Below are positions 1-10,384 of a DNA stretch of 64,000 nucleotides, piece by piece. The first letter of the stretch is position 1. Every line of letters begins with the position of its first letter. Origin of the DNA: Epiperipatus broadwayi (taxonomy: Eukaryota > Onychophora > Udeonychophora > Euonychophora > Peripatidae); NCBI GenBank assembly GCA_028023455.1, contig JAQFVV010006502.1, positions 558,001 to 622,000 on the forward strand, given 5' to 3'. A program made the position numbers and the translations under genes. The notes beneath the pieces were generated by a model. That model saw only the letters and a program-made list of their open reading frames with translations. It made no database searches and was not told the DNA's origin.

Positions 1-85
1 TTAATATGTCAAAAATTTTTCTTTACATCAAAGTTCACTAAATTACAAGTTAATATGCTAGCCTAAGATAGACAGATGGTTGCAG

Positions 86-115
86 TTTATATATATATAT
101 ATATATGTGTGTGTT

Positions 116-150
<35 letters not shown>
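86..150. repeat. (TA)n/(TG)n microsatellite
   Basis: Two short TA runs alternate with TG runs directly before the left arm of the Penelope-like palindrome. Microsatellite at the edge of a tail module recurs through this window. Confidence 0.9.
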
Positions 151-342
151 AATATACAAATCAATACATATATATATCAAAATACAGTACAATTTACATA
201 CATTATATTATTTTAGAAGTACTTTCGACTAAACATTTTGTAGTCTTTATCAACTATATAACATTGAATAATCAAAACAAGACAATCTTTAACAATACCC
301 ATAGTTCAATTCAGATTTCCCACAATTCTGTTATCTTAACAT

Positions 343-669
343 ATGATGACTGGTGTACAATACATCAGTGAATCTAAGTGTACATTTGAGAAGACAATAA
401 AAAAGCATATGCTTTTATATAATAGAATTCAAAAAGAAAAACAATCTGGAATAGATGCAAATAAACCTTCAACATCTGTTACATTCAATCATAATAAATC
501 TTGTCAATATGGATTTAAATTTGATTATGAAAATATGAAAATTATTCAAATTGAACATTGTCATAATAAACATAAAATAAAAGAGGCTATGTTGATTTCA
601 AGAAATCATCAAATGTTAATGAATTGCCATTCATCAAATGTTAAGATAATAGAATTGTGGGAAATATGA
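343..669 (+). pseudogene. GIY-YIG endonuclease fragment of a Penelope-like element
   Basis: An open frame of 108 codons looks like the C-terminal half of a PLE GIY-YIG domain. The pieces in order are YISESK (usual pattern YIGETK, so the glycine is lost), IKKHM (the usual R..EH region), a spacer, FDYENMKIIQIE, then KIKEAMLI, which carries the conserved KEA motif with the glutamate that binds metal in this family, and a terminal ELWEI before the stop. The same KIKEAMLISRN and ELWEI strings recur in the second B copy at 23849-23950, which supports real coding ancestry. The first GIY strand is missing, and the ATG used as the start sits at the arm boundary, so it is not the native start. The encoded fragment would not be an active nuclease. 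Confidence 0.7.
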
Positions 670-725
670 ATTGAACTATGGGTATTGTTAAAGATTGTCT
701 CATTTTGATATTCAATGTTATATAA

Positions 726-763
726 TTGATAAAGACTACAAAATGTATAGTCGAAAGTACTTC
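726..763 (+). ncRNA. hammerhead-like motif in PLE subfamily B tail
   Basis: TTGATAA (726-732) is followed by a stem GACTA/TAGTC (734-738 with 748-752), GAAA (753-756) and the self-complementary GTAC before TTC. This is the order of a minimal type I hammerhead (CUGANGA, stem II, GAAA, short stem III, NUH), with two departures in the first core box (C to U and G to A). The same arrangement is present in inverted form near 220-257 and in both arms of copy B2. Cleavage activity is doubtful. Confidence 0.4.
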
Positions 764-880
764 TAAAATAATATAATTTATGTAAATTGTACTGTATTTT
801 GATATATATATATATTGATTTGTATATTACATATATTGTGAAATGAATACAGATATCAAACTTTATTTATTATATATATC

Positions 881-1600
881 TTAAGATAAGAGTGTATAAT
901 AAAGTTCAAGGATGATGCAGATTGAATAATCAAGATTCAGTTTCAGACTAATGGTAAATAATTATTAAATACAAAAGGAAAGAACTGGTTACCTTAGGTT
1001 CACATACATTTGCTGTGACATGGACTTAAATATTAAGGATAAATTCATGGTGTGGGTGGGTAATTATTCATGGGATTTTACATCAAAATGCACTGTACCC
1101 TAAGACATAACAGTTTGCTACAATTAAAATATAAACATCTCAAGTTCAAGAACTTGGATAGGCTTTATATATGTGTTTGTATCCTTGTGTTTCAGTTCTA
1201 ATAAAATTGCTTTTTTGAAACTAAATGAATGGGGATGTCCTCTAATATGAGTCCATTAAAGGTGCAGCAAGATGTAATGTACTAAACATACATTGTAAAA
1301 ACATGCCTGCAACACATATATAAAATACACACATGTATATGTAAATTAAATGCACCTAAAACAGATAGCTTCTATCTGTATAACGAACAGAACCCAGTTC
1401 TTAAATAAGCATATTATTTATGCTGTAATTAAAGAACTAAAACTATATTATTAATCCAGTTTAATATTCTCAATCTGAATCTTTAATGAGTTTTAATAGG
1501 GGGGAGAAATTATATTTAATGGACTATTAATAATAATACTTTAATAAATATATGAATTTCCAAAAAACTTTATAAATAATAATATTAGAAGGATAGAAAA
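881..1600. other. AT-rich stretch, nothing recognised
   Basis: No coding frame, repeat family or structured motif could be supported between the two Penelope-like tails. Confidence 0.5.
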
Positions 1601-1610
1601 GAAGGTGAAA

Positions 1611-2136
1611 GATAAGTATAAAAAAGAGATAAGAATAAAAAGTAAAAAGCAAAACAGCTTATGTAGGTTTAAGAGCAGGAAATAATTATATAGTTAAAAA
1701 TTTAAATAAAGTTAAAAACAAAAATAAAAATTGTAATGAGGTATTAAAAATAAAAGTAGTTAATAAAAAAAGGAAAAGTATAATAGGAATATTAGAAAAT
1801 AAATATGAGTGTTTAAATAAAACAAAGTATAATAAAATTAATGGAGTTTATGAAATTAATTGTAAAGATTGTAGATTTAGAAATAAAGAGGTTATGAATT
1901 ATGTGGGAGAGACTAAGAATTCCATTTATAGGAGGTTGATACAACATAAATATGATAGAAATTCACCAATATATATTCACAAATTAGAGACAGGGCATGA
2001 TTTTAATAAAGAATGTATTAAAATGTTGCATTTTACAAAGAGTAGAAGAGAAATATAGATAAAAGAGGCTATTTATATAAATACTATTAGGTCTAAAATA
2101 AATAAAGATTTGGGGTTGAGAAAAATTTTAATGTGA
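1611..2136 (+). pseudogene. GIY-YIG endonuclease remnant of a Penelope-like element
   Basis: The plus-strand frame through 1843 is open from about 1611 to a TAG at 2056-2058 and continues in frame to a TGA at 2134-2136. The translation shows a lysine- and asparagine-rich linker, then GVYEINCKDC (the GIY strand with the two cysteines usual in PLE nucleases), NYVGETKNSIYRRLIQHK (the YIG strand and the R..EH-like helix), HKLETGHDF (the conserved ETGH segment), and IKEAIYI followed by KIN. The internal TAG falls just before the IKEA segment that holds the metal-binding glutamate, so this copy is broken at a critical place. No ATG lies near the 5' end of the open frame, as expected for the C-terminal part of a longer polyprotein. 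Confidence 0.8.
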
Positions 2137-2913
2137 AATTTAAAACATTAATTAAAATTTTAAATATAAATTAGAATTAAGGATTAAGATTTAAAAATTG
2201 AATGATAAAAAAGCAGTAGAGGGAACCAAAGTATAGAAGGTGTAAATTTGAATATAGATTTAAATAGAAAAAACAGTTTAGCTGGGAGGAAAGAAAATGG
2301 AGGGAAAATATTAAAGAGGATTAAAGATAAAATTAAAAGTTAAAATTAATTAGTAATTTAGTATTAATATAAAAAAAAAATAAGTAAGATAGGTTTTAAA
2401 AAGAATTTGATATAAAAATAGGATAATAATATAATACATATGTGATATTTATATGAAAATTAGGCAATATGAGTATAAGAGATGTAGGATATTATTAAAA
2501 AAGGAAGATTAGTTAGAATAAATAATTAAGAATGATAATACAAAATTAATTAATATAAAAAATATAAGGTAATTAGTTGAAGTAATATGAAGTAAGGATA
2601 TAAGAGAGTAAATAAAAAAATTACTATAATATAAAAAATAAAATAAGATTTTTAAGGTTTATACAATAAAAACATTTTAAAGTTATTGAATGAAAAAATT
2701 AAGATTTTAAAATTAAGAAATAGGATTATAATAAAAGAAAAAAAGGTAAAATTAGATCTAAATTTTAGAGGTTTTATTTATAAATATTAATGTATTTAGA
2801 AATATGTAGGTATATGTTTATATTTCTGTGAAAATATATATGTATAATTTGTGCATATGTATGTAATGTATATTTTTGTATGTATATAATTGTATGTATA
2901 TATTTTTGTAGTT

Positions 2914-2953
2914 CTGAGGAAGATTGCAGGGGCAATCGAAACTGTTAACTGTC
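2914..2953 (+). ncRNA. hammerhead ribozyme motif (PLE subfamily A)
   Basis: The core is canonical. CTGAGGA (2914-2920) is followed by a perfect 6-bp stem II, GATTGC/GCAATC (2922-2927 with 2932-2937) with loop AGGG, then GAAA (2938-2941). Next comes a short, nearly self-complementary stem III segment, CTGTTAACTG with one T-T mismatch, ending in a GTC cleavage triplet (2951-2953). Stem I is weak: only two A-T pairs are evident. Hammerheads of this minimal type are known from the terminal regions of Penelope-like elements, where they are thought to process transcripts. The position downstream of a GIY-YIG remnant fits this. Confidence 0.65.
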
Positions 2954-3011
2954 AAGAAATGATTGTATGAGCATTGGTTTAATAATAAAGGAATTTAATA
3001 TGTAAAAAAAA

Positions 3012-4590
3012 AATTAATAAATATATCTTTATACCATCTCTTATTGCAAACCATAACAAATTTTAATATAATGTAAATCTAATTCAACTGACAATAATGA
3101 GTGCATAGTGGTCAGTTATTATTCCAACACAATAGGATTTCAAAACAGCATGCCAGCAACATAATGGCATTATTAAAATATTACTGAAGATATCAATTAC
3201 TATATTTTTGCTGAAAATTTATTAAAATTTAAGGCACACATTGTTTCAAAATATTTGACATATCATGATATATATTAAGTTTTAAGGAAATAAATAAAAC
3301 AATATATAGGCATAACCTCAGTAATAAAGAGATTTAAATAAATGAATAGTTATAGTTATTATAATTTAGATTAGATAAAGGAAAGTTTATAGATGTAGTC
3401 TCAGGCAATATTTATACAAGTTTTATATTATTGAGTGTTCAGTTTTACATCATGTTATCTTAAATAGATTAAGGTTTAAAGATTTAAAAAGTTGATTTAG
3501 ATCTCTGCAGTGTTTGGATCATTAGTTAATTTCTTGTAGCTTGTTTCTTAGGCAGATCAGATAGCAGATGAAATATCACTTTTAATTTCTGGATAGGTGT
3601 AAGTTAGTTGTTATGTTTTTGCAGTGGGATGTTGGCAAGGATGTCTCCCACTCCTATGATGATGATAACATGCCAATTCTCATGTAGGATGGGAATAGAG
3701 ACTGCCATCTCTTTGGTGGAAAAACAGCAAATCTTGCCCTCCTATTTCAGCATGTCAAAATTTCAACTGGCATGAATTCTGGTGGAAATGCTTCTTGAAA
3801 ATATATAAAGTAAGATGTTGATGTATAAAATATGGCCTGTTTATATGATCCCACGATCAGATAATAATTCTGTCAATAAATTATTTTCAGCCAGAGAATC
3901 AATTAAGACCTTTTTTAAAATTTAGATTTTAAATTACTAAATTTATTAAAATCTTTATTTTCATTTTAAACAGAATGTTAGTGGCCAAATTTTACCACTT
4001 CAAATCCCTAAAGACCTGGAAATAATGCCAGATGAGCAGATCTTGTTTACAAAAAACATTTTGAAAAAATATTATTGCTAAATTTATAAATTTTAGATTT
4101 TTATCTTATGCCATACTGACACAAGTGCATGTGGTGTGAGTTTTGTTTACCATTATTGCAAGTAAAATTAAAGAATCATAAGGAATGTTGAAATAATATT
4201 GTGCTATATATGTGTCGTGGTAATACATTGAATACACATATATACATGCAATTTTAACATTTAAAAATGGTAAATTGACTATTTAAAGACCCACAATTTA
4301 TCATTCAAAATATATAATTTAAATTAAACTACTCACTGTAGTATATTTATTTCTAAGATATTGCAGACTTTATATATATATATATATATAACTTTATAAA
4401 TATATATATATATAACTTATCAACTTTATATATGTACTCAGGAAGGATTTAAAGCTGGCACAGATAGAGCTATGGGGAAAAATAGATGAAGTGTATATGA
4501 GGATAAGAATATAACGTTTCAATATATATAATCAATAAAGCAAGTCATATATCATGTGACTTGTTTTAAGCTTGAATTACAGATATGTAT
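3012..4590. other. AT-rich stretch, nothing recognised
   Basis: A slightly less AT-rich patch at 3600-3790 has no open frame or family resemblance I can support. Short (TA)n runs lie at 4371-4390 and 4400-4414. Confidence 0.45.
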
Positions 4591-4598
4591 TATAGAGA

Positions 4599-5256
4599 AC
4601 AAACCAATAACTCTAACAAGCTCTTACTAATAAATGCTCCAAGAGAAAACATTTAAAATATCTATCTAGAATTATCCCTATCCTCAGATTTATTAGTTTT
4701 GAGCTTTTGACTCACTTCAGTGAGAAGATAAGCCATTCAGACATTAGATCCAAAATACCAACTCACAAGCCAACATTTATCTAATACATAACTATTAAGT
4801 AGAAAATTTGAAATTTTCAGACACGTAAATGTCTTTAAATAGAGCTATGTAATTTAAATAGCTTTATGAGTCTGAAAACACTTTGGCCTGACTGTATATT
4901 ATAATTTTGCTTTTAAAGCTTTGGTGATGTTATATTGCTGAGGCTATTAATATATGGTGAGGCTGGAATGGGTTTTCAGACCTATATAGCTATTTAAGTT
5001 AGATATCTGGATTTAAAGACATTTACTAGTCTGAAAATTTCAGACTTTCTATTTAATAGTTATATATAAGATAAGTGGTGGCGTTTGAGTTGGTATTTTA
5101 GATCTAGGGTCTGAATGTTCTAGCTCCTCAGTGAGGTGAGCCAAAAGCTTGAAACCAATTGGTCTGAGAATAGGGATAATTATAGATAGAAATTTTAAAT
5201 GTTTCCTCTTGCAGCCCTTATCAATAAGAACTTGTTAGAGCTATTGGTATGTTTCC
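4599..5256. mobile_element. palindromic retroelement tail, family C, copy C1
   Basis: A left arm (4599-4905) is the diverged reverse complement of a right arm (4965-5256). Matching landmarks are the CCAATAACTCTAAC / TTAGAGCTATTGG ends, the AATTATCCCTAT / ATAGGGATAATT segment and the AAATGTCTTTAAA / TTTAAAGACATTTA segment. Each arm has a hammerhead-like block, in opposite orientation. Single-arm and palindromic relatives occur at 34260-34600 and 46219-46452. The head-to-head pairing and ribozyme-like tail suggest a Penelope-like element, but no coding remnant was found, so assignment is by analogy with A and B. Confidence 0.6.
5127..5168 (+). ncRNA. degenerate hammerhead-like motif (family C)
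   Basis: CTCA (5127-5130) pairs with TGAG (5165-5168) as stem I. GTGAGGT (5131-5137) stands for CUGANGA, GAGC/GCTT forms stem II around a CAAAA loop, GAAA lies at 5151-5154, and the self-complementary CCAATTGG is followed by TC, giving a GGTC cleavage site. The order and pairing fit a type I hammerhead; the first core box departs at two positions. The left arm of the same palindrome (minus strand, about 4686-4730) reads CTGAAGT, stem, AAAA. Confidence 0.45.
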
Positions 5257-6190
5257 TATATTGCATATATATACATAAATTTTTACAGATATATAGACAC
5301 ACACATTGAAATAAAGTAAATGTAATAATTTAAATAATCAGTTATTATAATATAATTTAACAATAACAAATAATCTAAATTATTAAGTCAAAAGTTATTT
5401 CACTCTTGCTTAATGTGGGAAAGACAAATACTATAAATGTTATTAGATCTTATGGTTTTATGTAAAGCACGACCAGTTTTTTATTGATTGTATTCTGGCA
5501 CATTTAATTAACACTTTCATGGATTACTTTCGTTATTGGTCAAGTGAAGTAAAACTCTGAAACTTTTAATTGGTTTTAATTGGTCAAGTGACAAACTCTT
5601 TGATACAAATATTTTCATCTTTTAATATATATTAATTTTAGTTTCATTTTCAAAAAGTATATTAATTATTTGTAATGTTAGGAAAATAAACAAATGTTTT
5701 TTCAAAAATATATTTTTATTTGTATTTTATAGAAATATTCAAAAGTGGAAAAATCAAAGAAAACATTACGAGAAAATTACAAGCAATATAAACATCATTT
5801 ATATTACTCCCAGATTTGCCGTTATGAATTTTTAAAGAATTTTTTAAGAAAAATCTTAACGTTTTTCTCAAAATAATTATATTTTCAGCATATTATTAAA
5901 AAATACACCAAAAATACATTATAATATTTAAATAAATGCAGGAAAAATATCCTAAAACATTAAAAAATCAAATAAACAGCTTGGAGCAACCTAAACTCTT
6001 GACAAGATGTAAAAAAAATGTTGCTACAGCTGCTATGGCTGGTTTCTTTTTAAATTTACGATCGTGTAAAGTATACAATTTTTTAATAAAACCTTACTAC
6101 TTTTGTAAAATAACTATATTCTTAGTAGATTTTATAAAAATTATTTATAATATGTATGAAACATAATAAAAAAAAACACTCTAAAACATA
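5257..6190. other. AT-rich stretch, nothing recognised
   Basis: Only an imperfect direct repeat of ATTGGTCAAGTGA at about 5537-5590 stands out. No supported gene. Confidence 0.4.
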
Positions 6191-6224
6191 TATTTTCATT
6201 TTAGCGGTGAAAAAATATTTAACG

Positions 6225-6300
6225 GAATCATCAGCCAATAAGAATTGAGAATAGATTGAGAATAGATTATCCAACCAATCAAAACTGGCCTTCTTCTTTT
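6225..6300 (+). promoter_or_regulatory. possible promoter segment with CCAAT motifs
   Basis: Two CCAAT motifs (in AGCCAATAAG and AACCAATCAA) lie about 80-125 bp upstream of the short ORF at 6355, with a direct repeat of TTGAGAATAGA between them. Clustered CCAAT boxes are a common Pol II promoter feature, but in such AT-rich DNA they may be chance. Confidence 0.2.
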
Positions 6301-6354
6301 GTAAATTTGAAACACTCCTAGTATTGATTTTTTACTTCTAAAATAATTCAAGAG

Positions 6355-6528
6355 ATGGCACCATCTTACAGGCCTTGCTCTAAGCTTCAAATCAAGCATA
6401 AATTGGCTACTGTAGCTCATAATATAGCAGAGTTAGAGCAATCTAAAGGTGTCAACCACAAATATGCATTTCGGGCTATTAAACGAAAATTTTATCTAGT
6501 TATTAGACAAAAAATTGTTATATTTTAA
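6355..6528 (+). CDS. small orphan ORF, unrecognised product (57 aa)
   Basis: ATG at 6355, stop TAA at 6526-6528. I do not recognise the protein. It starts MAPSYRPCSKLQIKHK, continues through a predicted amphipathic helix around LATVAHNIAELEQ and ends with a basic segment (AFRAIKRKFYL). Its composition is not the lysine/asparagine/isoleucine/tyrosine mixture that random AT-rich frames give here: it uses GCA, GCT, CCA, CGG and GGT codons. CCAAT motifs lie upstream. It could be a first coding exon, a small gene, or the N-terminus of a decayed DNA-transposon protein with a basic DNA-binding region. There is no clear splice donor at its end. Confidence that it is functional is low. Confidence 0.25.
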   Translation: MAPSYRPCSKLQIKHKLATVAHNIAELEQSKGVNHKYAFRAIKRKFYLVIRQKIVIF

Positions 6529-6737
6529 TGTTTATAGGCATACATACATATAATAGAATAGGAAATAAAAAATACAGTGAATTAAAATTCCAATTTGATA
6601 ATATATAGTTTAAAAATGACAGTTTTGAATTTAATATTTTACTTCATTACAATTTTATAAATAATTTACTACTTTTGTTCTTTATTTTATTAATTCAATA
6701 ATTTTTTTCTTTGTATGTAGAAATAAAAAATCGAATG

Positions 6738-6818
6738 AGTTTTCTTTTTTCTTTTCATATGTCAAAGCATCAGCAGGGAAGGCAGCTGTGCTGACCACTC
6801 GACCACCAGCGCTTGACT
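6738..6818 (-). repeat. tRNA-derived SINE copy S1
   Basis: Read on the minus strand: GGTGGTCGAGTGGTCAGCAC (tRNA-like head with an A-box-like TGGTCGAGTGG), CTGCCTTCC, then GATGCTTTGACATATG and an A-rich tail. Matches the other five SINE copies; the B-box part is shortened. Confidence 0.6.
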
Positions 6819-7004
6819 ATTTTGTTTTAATTTTTGATAAAATATGGTGGGCTACAAATATTATACACAAAATTGCAAAAAGAAACACTTGGGCTTAATT
6901 AATTGTAGCACTGTAATTTTTAAATTTTTGTTACATTTTCGAACTCTTGGCATGACTAATATTAAAGTGTAGTTTCCTAAATAAATTAATAATCATTAAA
7001 CAAA

Positions 7005-7092
7005 CACCCACCTTGCAAGCAAGTAGTTGGTTGTAGACAGGTGTGGGTTTGTGTCCTGGCCGATGCTATGACATGAAAAAAAAATCTTTTCA
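7005..7092 (+). repeat. tRNA-derived SINE copy S2, 5' truncated
   Basis: CACCTTGCAAGCAAGTAGTT, GTGGGTTTGTGTCC (a degenerate B box), then CTGGCCGATGCTATGACATG and nine A. The A-box head is missing. The 3' segment GGCCGATGCTATGACATG is the family signature. Confidence 0.6.
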
Positions 7093-7187
7093 AAATATTT
7101 TTAGTAGATAAAATTAGAAGAATCCCTTCGTTTTGATTATTTTATTTTTAGTCTACCTTGTCATCATCATCAACAACCATTATCAAC

Positions 7188-9122
7188 CTACTGCAGGATG
7201 AAGGTCTCTCCAAGTTCAATCCATCTTTTCCTATATTTAGCTTTTTTTCTCCACATCACCCCTGCACACTTTCTTATTTCATCCACCCATCTAAAATGTG
7301 GTCTCTTTCTGGATCTTTTACAATCTCTTGGAATCCAGTTTAAAATTTCAATTGTCCATCTGTTATCATCTCTTCTAACAATATGTCCAGCCCAACTCCA
7401 CTTCAGTCTTTTAATTTTTTTCAATGAGGTCAGTAACACCTGTTTGTTCTCTTACCCATACATTGCGTTTTCGATCCCTTCTTGTTACTCCCAACATGCA
7501 TCTCTCCATACTTCTTTGAGTGGTCTGAAGTCTCTGTATTGCTCTTCTATTAAGTGTCCAAGTCTCACATCCATAAGTAAGAACTGGCAAAATACATTTA
7601 TTAAAAACCTTCCTTTTCAAACACATAGGCATATTTCCTTTTAGTATCAAGTTATATCTACCAAAAGTACTCCAACCAAGGTTAATTCTATGATTAATTT
7701 CATCCATTATACTTCCATCTGTATTAATAATTTGACCAAGGTATTTGTAACTGTTAACTTCTTCTAACTCATCATAATCAATCTTTATTTTCATATTTTG
7801 AGATAATCTATTAAACATTACTTTAGTCTTTTTAACATTTATCTTTAGTCCTACTTTCCTACTTTCATCTGATAACTCCTGCAACATTTCCTGTAGCTCT
7901 AAAGCATTATTTGCAAAAACAACTACATCATCTGCAAAATCTAAATGACTTAAATAATCTCCATTTACTTTCACTCCTTTAGCTTCCCATTTTAATCCAC
8001 AAAATACTTCTTGCAGCACTGCTGTAAAAAGTTTTGGAGATATGGAGTCACCCTGTCTTACACCCTTTTCAATGTTGATTTTCCTACTATCATTATGTAA
8101 TCTAATTGTTGCTGTTGCATTTTTATAAATATTCTTCAAAATATGACAATATCCTGGATCTATTACCTTGATGATCCAATGCTTTAATCACTGAAGAAAT
8201 GTTTATAGAATCAAATGCCTTTTCATAGTCTACAAATCCTAAGCATAATGGCTACTCATATTCATTTGTCCTTTCTATAATTTCTCTCAATACCTGGATA
8301 TGATCTACTGTACTAAAATCACTTTTAAATCCAGCTTGTTCTCTTGGTTGGTGGAAATCCAATATTTTCTGTAGACCAGTAGTAATTATCTTAGTAAAAA
8401 TTTTGTATAAAACTGATAAAAGACTGATAAGTCTGTAATTTCTAATGTCTTCTTTATCACCTTTTTTAAATATTAATATTAATACTGCATTTTTCCAATC
8501 ATCTGGTACATCTTTATCATTTAGACATTTGGGATATAACTTTGCTAAAAAATTTTCTATTTATTCACCAGCTTCTTTTAATATATCAATTACAATTCCA
8601 TCATTACCTGGAGCCTTCACTTTCTTCATAAATTTAATTGCATGTCTCACTTCCTCTTTCAAAATTCTGGGCAATTCAGAAGATATAATATGTATAGGAG
8701 GCACTTGTTCTTTATTACTATAGAATTCTTGATAGACGTCTTCTACACATTTTATGATGTCATCTCTCTTTTTATTAATAATGCCATCTTTTTTTTCTTA
8801 TTGCAGATATAAATTTCCTATCAGTACCAAAATGTTTTTTTATACTCTTTAGATTTTTATTTTCTTCTACAGCTTTCCTTGCTAGTTCACAATTATACTT
8901 TCTTATATCGTTTTCAACTTTTTTTCTTACCATTTTACAAAATTTGAGATATTCAATCTTTTTTAATGCATCATTGTTGTATATCCTCATATTTCTTCTT
9001 TTCTTTATAAATTCTCTAGTCTCAGTAGAAATTTTACTGGTCAATTGCTTATTTGTTCTACTAGCTATCTTTGTTGCAGTTTTTAAAAGTGTATCACTTA
9101 TTTTCCTATTAATGTCATTCAA
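7188..9122 (-). pseudogene. RTE LINE reverse transcriptase and C-terminal region
   Basis: The reverse transcriptase follows the endonuclease in the same direction. A linker frame (9122-8775) is broken by a frameshift at a T8 run near 8790. The finger and palm segments continue with stops near 8560 and 8250 and another shift near 8140-8170. An open stretch (8139-7411) carries GVRQGDSISPKLF, the catalytic box FADDVVVFA, and YKYLGQIINTDGS. The C-terminal end (7439-7188) has GHIVRRDDNRW and RKRPHFRWVDEI, the usual RTE tail. At least four lesions make it a pseudogene. It synthesised cDNA at the nicked target. Confidence 0.9.
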
Positions 9123-9286
9123 ATCTGAATCATGTTCAAAATCTACTAATACTTGAAACCGATTTGTAAGTTCTAATTTAAATTCATTAGAATGTTTTTG
9201 AAGATTAGGAATATCAACTATAAATATTGTTTTTCTTAATAATTTTTGTCTCTCTAGGTTTGCATTAACATATATCTTACATCTTA

Positions 9287-10276
9287 CTAATCGATGAACA
9301 CTTCCTGTGTTAAATTTATTAAGAACATTACAATCTTGAAAAAGTATTTTCGGTTAGACAAAATATAATCCAATTCTGCCATACCTTCATTTGGATGCTT
9401 CCATATCCATTTCCTTTTAACTGTTTTCTCAAAAAAAGAATTCATAATATAAAGTTTTTCTTTTTCTGCAAACTCCACAAGTCTATGTCCTCTCTCATTT
9501 CTATTACCATAACCAAAATTACCTACAGCATTTTCACCTTTCATTTGTTTACCAATTCTAACATTAAAATCTCCCATAACAATTTTAAAATGTTGTTTAC
9601 TCTGATCAAAAGCCTTTTGTACATCCATATAAAAATCTTCTATAACTTCATCACTATGAGAACTTGTTGGGGCATAAACCTGAATTATCTGCATTTGGTA
9701 TCTGCTATTAAGTTGTAAAACTAATCTTGCCACCCTGTCAGATACACCATCAATTTCCACAATGTTATTCTTCCATTTTTTATTTATAATGAATCCTACT
9801 CCACTTTTATTTCCAATATTTGTGCCTTTATAATAGAGTATATGTCCACTTTTTAAATCAATTGTTTTTTCACCTTTTCTTCTAACTTCACAAAGTCCAA
9901 AAATGTCCCATTTAATATAAGACAGTTCTTCTTCTAACTCTTGCAATCTTCCTTCACTTGAAAGTGATCTGCAGTTGTAAGTACCTAAATAAAAAGTCAT
10001 CATCAAATGGCAGCCTGAGTCCACAATCAGGAAATTTTCAACAACCTCCGCCTTCGGCCACCAACCGCTGCCTTGGTTGGTGACTTTACAGCCTCCTGGG
10101 AATAAGGGCATGATTAATTTTTGTCTGTCATGATTGTATATATTGAAAAAATATTCTTCAACCCAGAGGTAAAAACCAATAAACTCTCCACGCTGGCTAA
10201 TGCGTGTTGCTGAGCAGCCCATCCATGTTTGTATACTATATGAATAATCACATAGTAATAACAGCTGCAACGACAA
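9287..10276 (-). pseudogene. RTE LINE endonuclease domain
   Basis: The 329-codon frame holds an exonuclease-endonuclease-phosphatase domain from about residue 95. The motifs in order are GTYNCRSL, LCEVRRKG (catalytic glutamate near residue 130), GVGFIINK, VYAPTSS, VMGDFNVRIG (catalytic D and N near 236-238), KRKWIWKHPNEG and ELDYIL (aspartate near 303). The closing SDH motif lies in another frame because of a frameshift around 9320-9345, where GSVHR can be read instead. The enzyme nicks target DNA for target-primed reverse transcription. Residues 1-92 have no family resemblance, and the native start may be one of the methionines near residue 92. Confidence 0.88.
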
Positions 10277-10384
10277 GAACGTATGGAGTAGACATTAGGA
10301 ATTTGCCCTGCTCAGTTCCTTTAAGGCCTCCAAGAGGAATCAAAGGGTCTCTTTTCAGTTAATAGCAAACTCCTTTCTGCAGCC

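Larger units (their letters stand above)
151..880 (+). mobile_element. Penelope-like element tail, subfamily B, inverted-pair copy B1
   Basis: The left arm (151-353) is the reverse complement of the right arm (627-829) with few mismatches. Between them lies a GIY-YIG endonuclease fragment read on the plus strand, and the right arm is its 3' untranslated tail. The tail ends near 880 in a CTTTATTTAT stretch followed by TA. A second copy with the same arms lies at 23575-24120. PLEs are retroelements with a reverse transcriptase joined to a C-terminal GIY-YIG nuclease, and inverted, 5'-truncated terminal copies are typical of them. No reverse-transcriptase part is present here, so this is a dead, 5'-truncated copy. 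Confidence 0.75.
1611..3008 (+). mobile_element. Penelope-like element tail, subfamily A, with GIY-YIG ORF and ribozyme motif
   Basis: A GIY-YIG coding remnant (1611-2136) is followed by about 780 bp of purine-rich, non-coding tail, a hammerhead motif (2914-2953), an AATAAA-like signal (near 2985) and a short A run at 3003-3011. Coding end, tail and 3' ribozyme follow the order expected for a PLE. The reverse-transcriptase domain is absent, so the copy is 5' truncated. Confidence 0.75.
7161..10384 (-). mobile_element. RTE/BovB-like LINE, nearly full length, decayed
   Basis: The element reads on the minus strand. Its 3' end is the TTGTTGATGATGATGAC tail usual in RTE elements, at about 7161-7180, and the 5' end is near 10384. 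GTCTACCTTG at 7151-7160 is repeated exactly at 10385-10394, a 10-bp target-site duplication that fixes both boundaries. The length of about 3.2 kb is normal for the RTE clade, which encodes one protein with an apurinic-like endonuclease followed by reverse transcriptase. Both domains are present but split by several frameshifts and stops, so the copy cannot move by itself. Confidence 0.9.

Noticed and set aside
7198-7644. Plus-strand open frames across 7158-9718
   Set aside because: Antisense shadows of the minus-strand RTE LINE.
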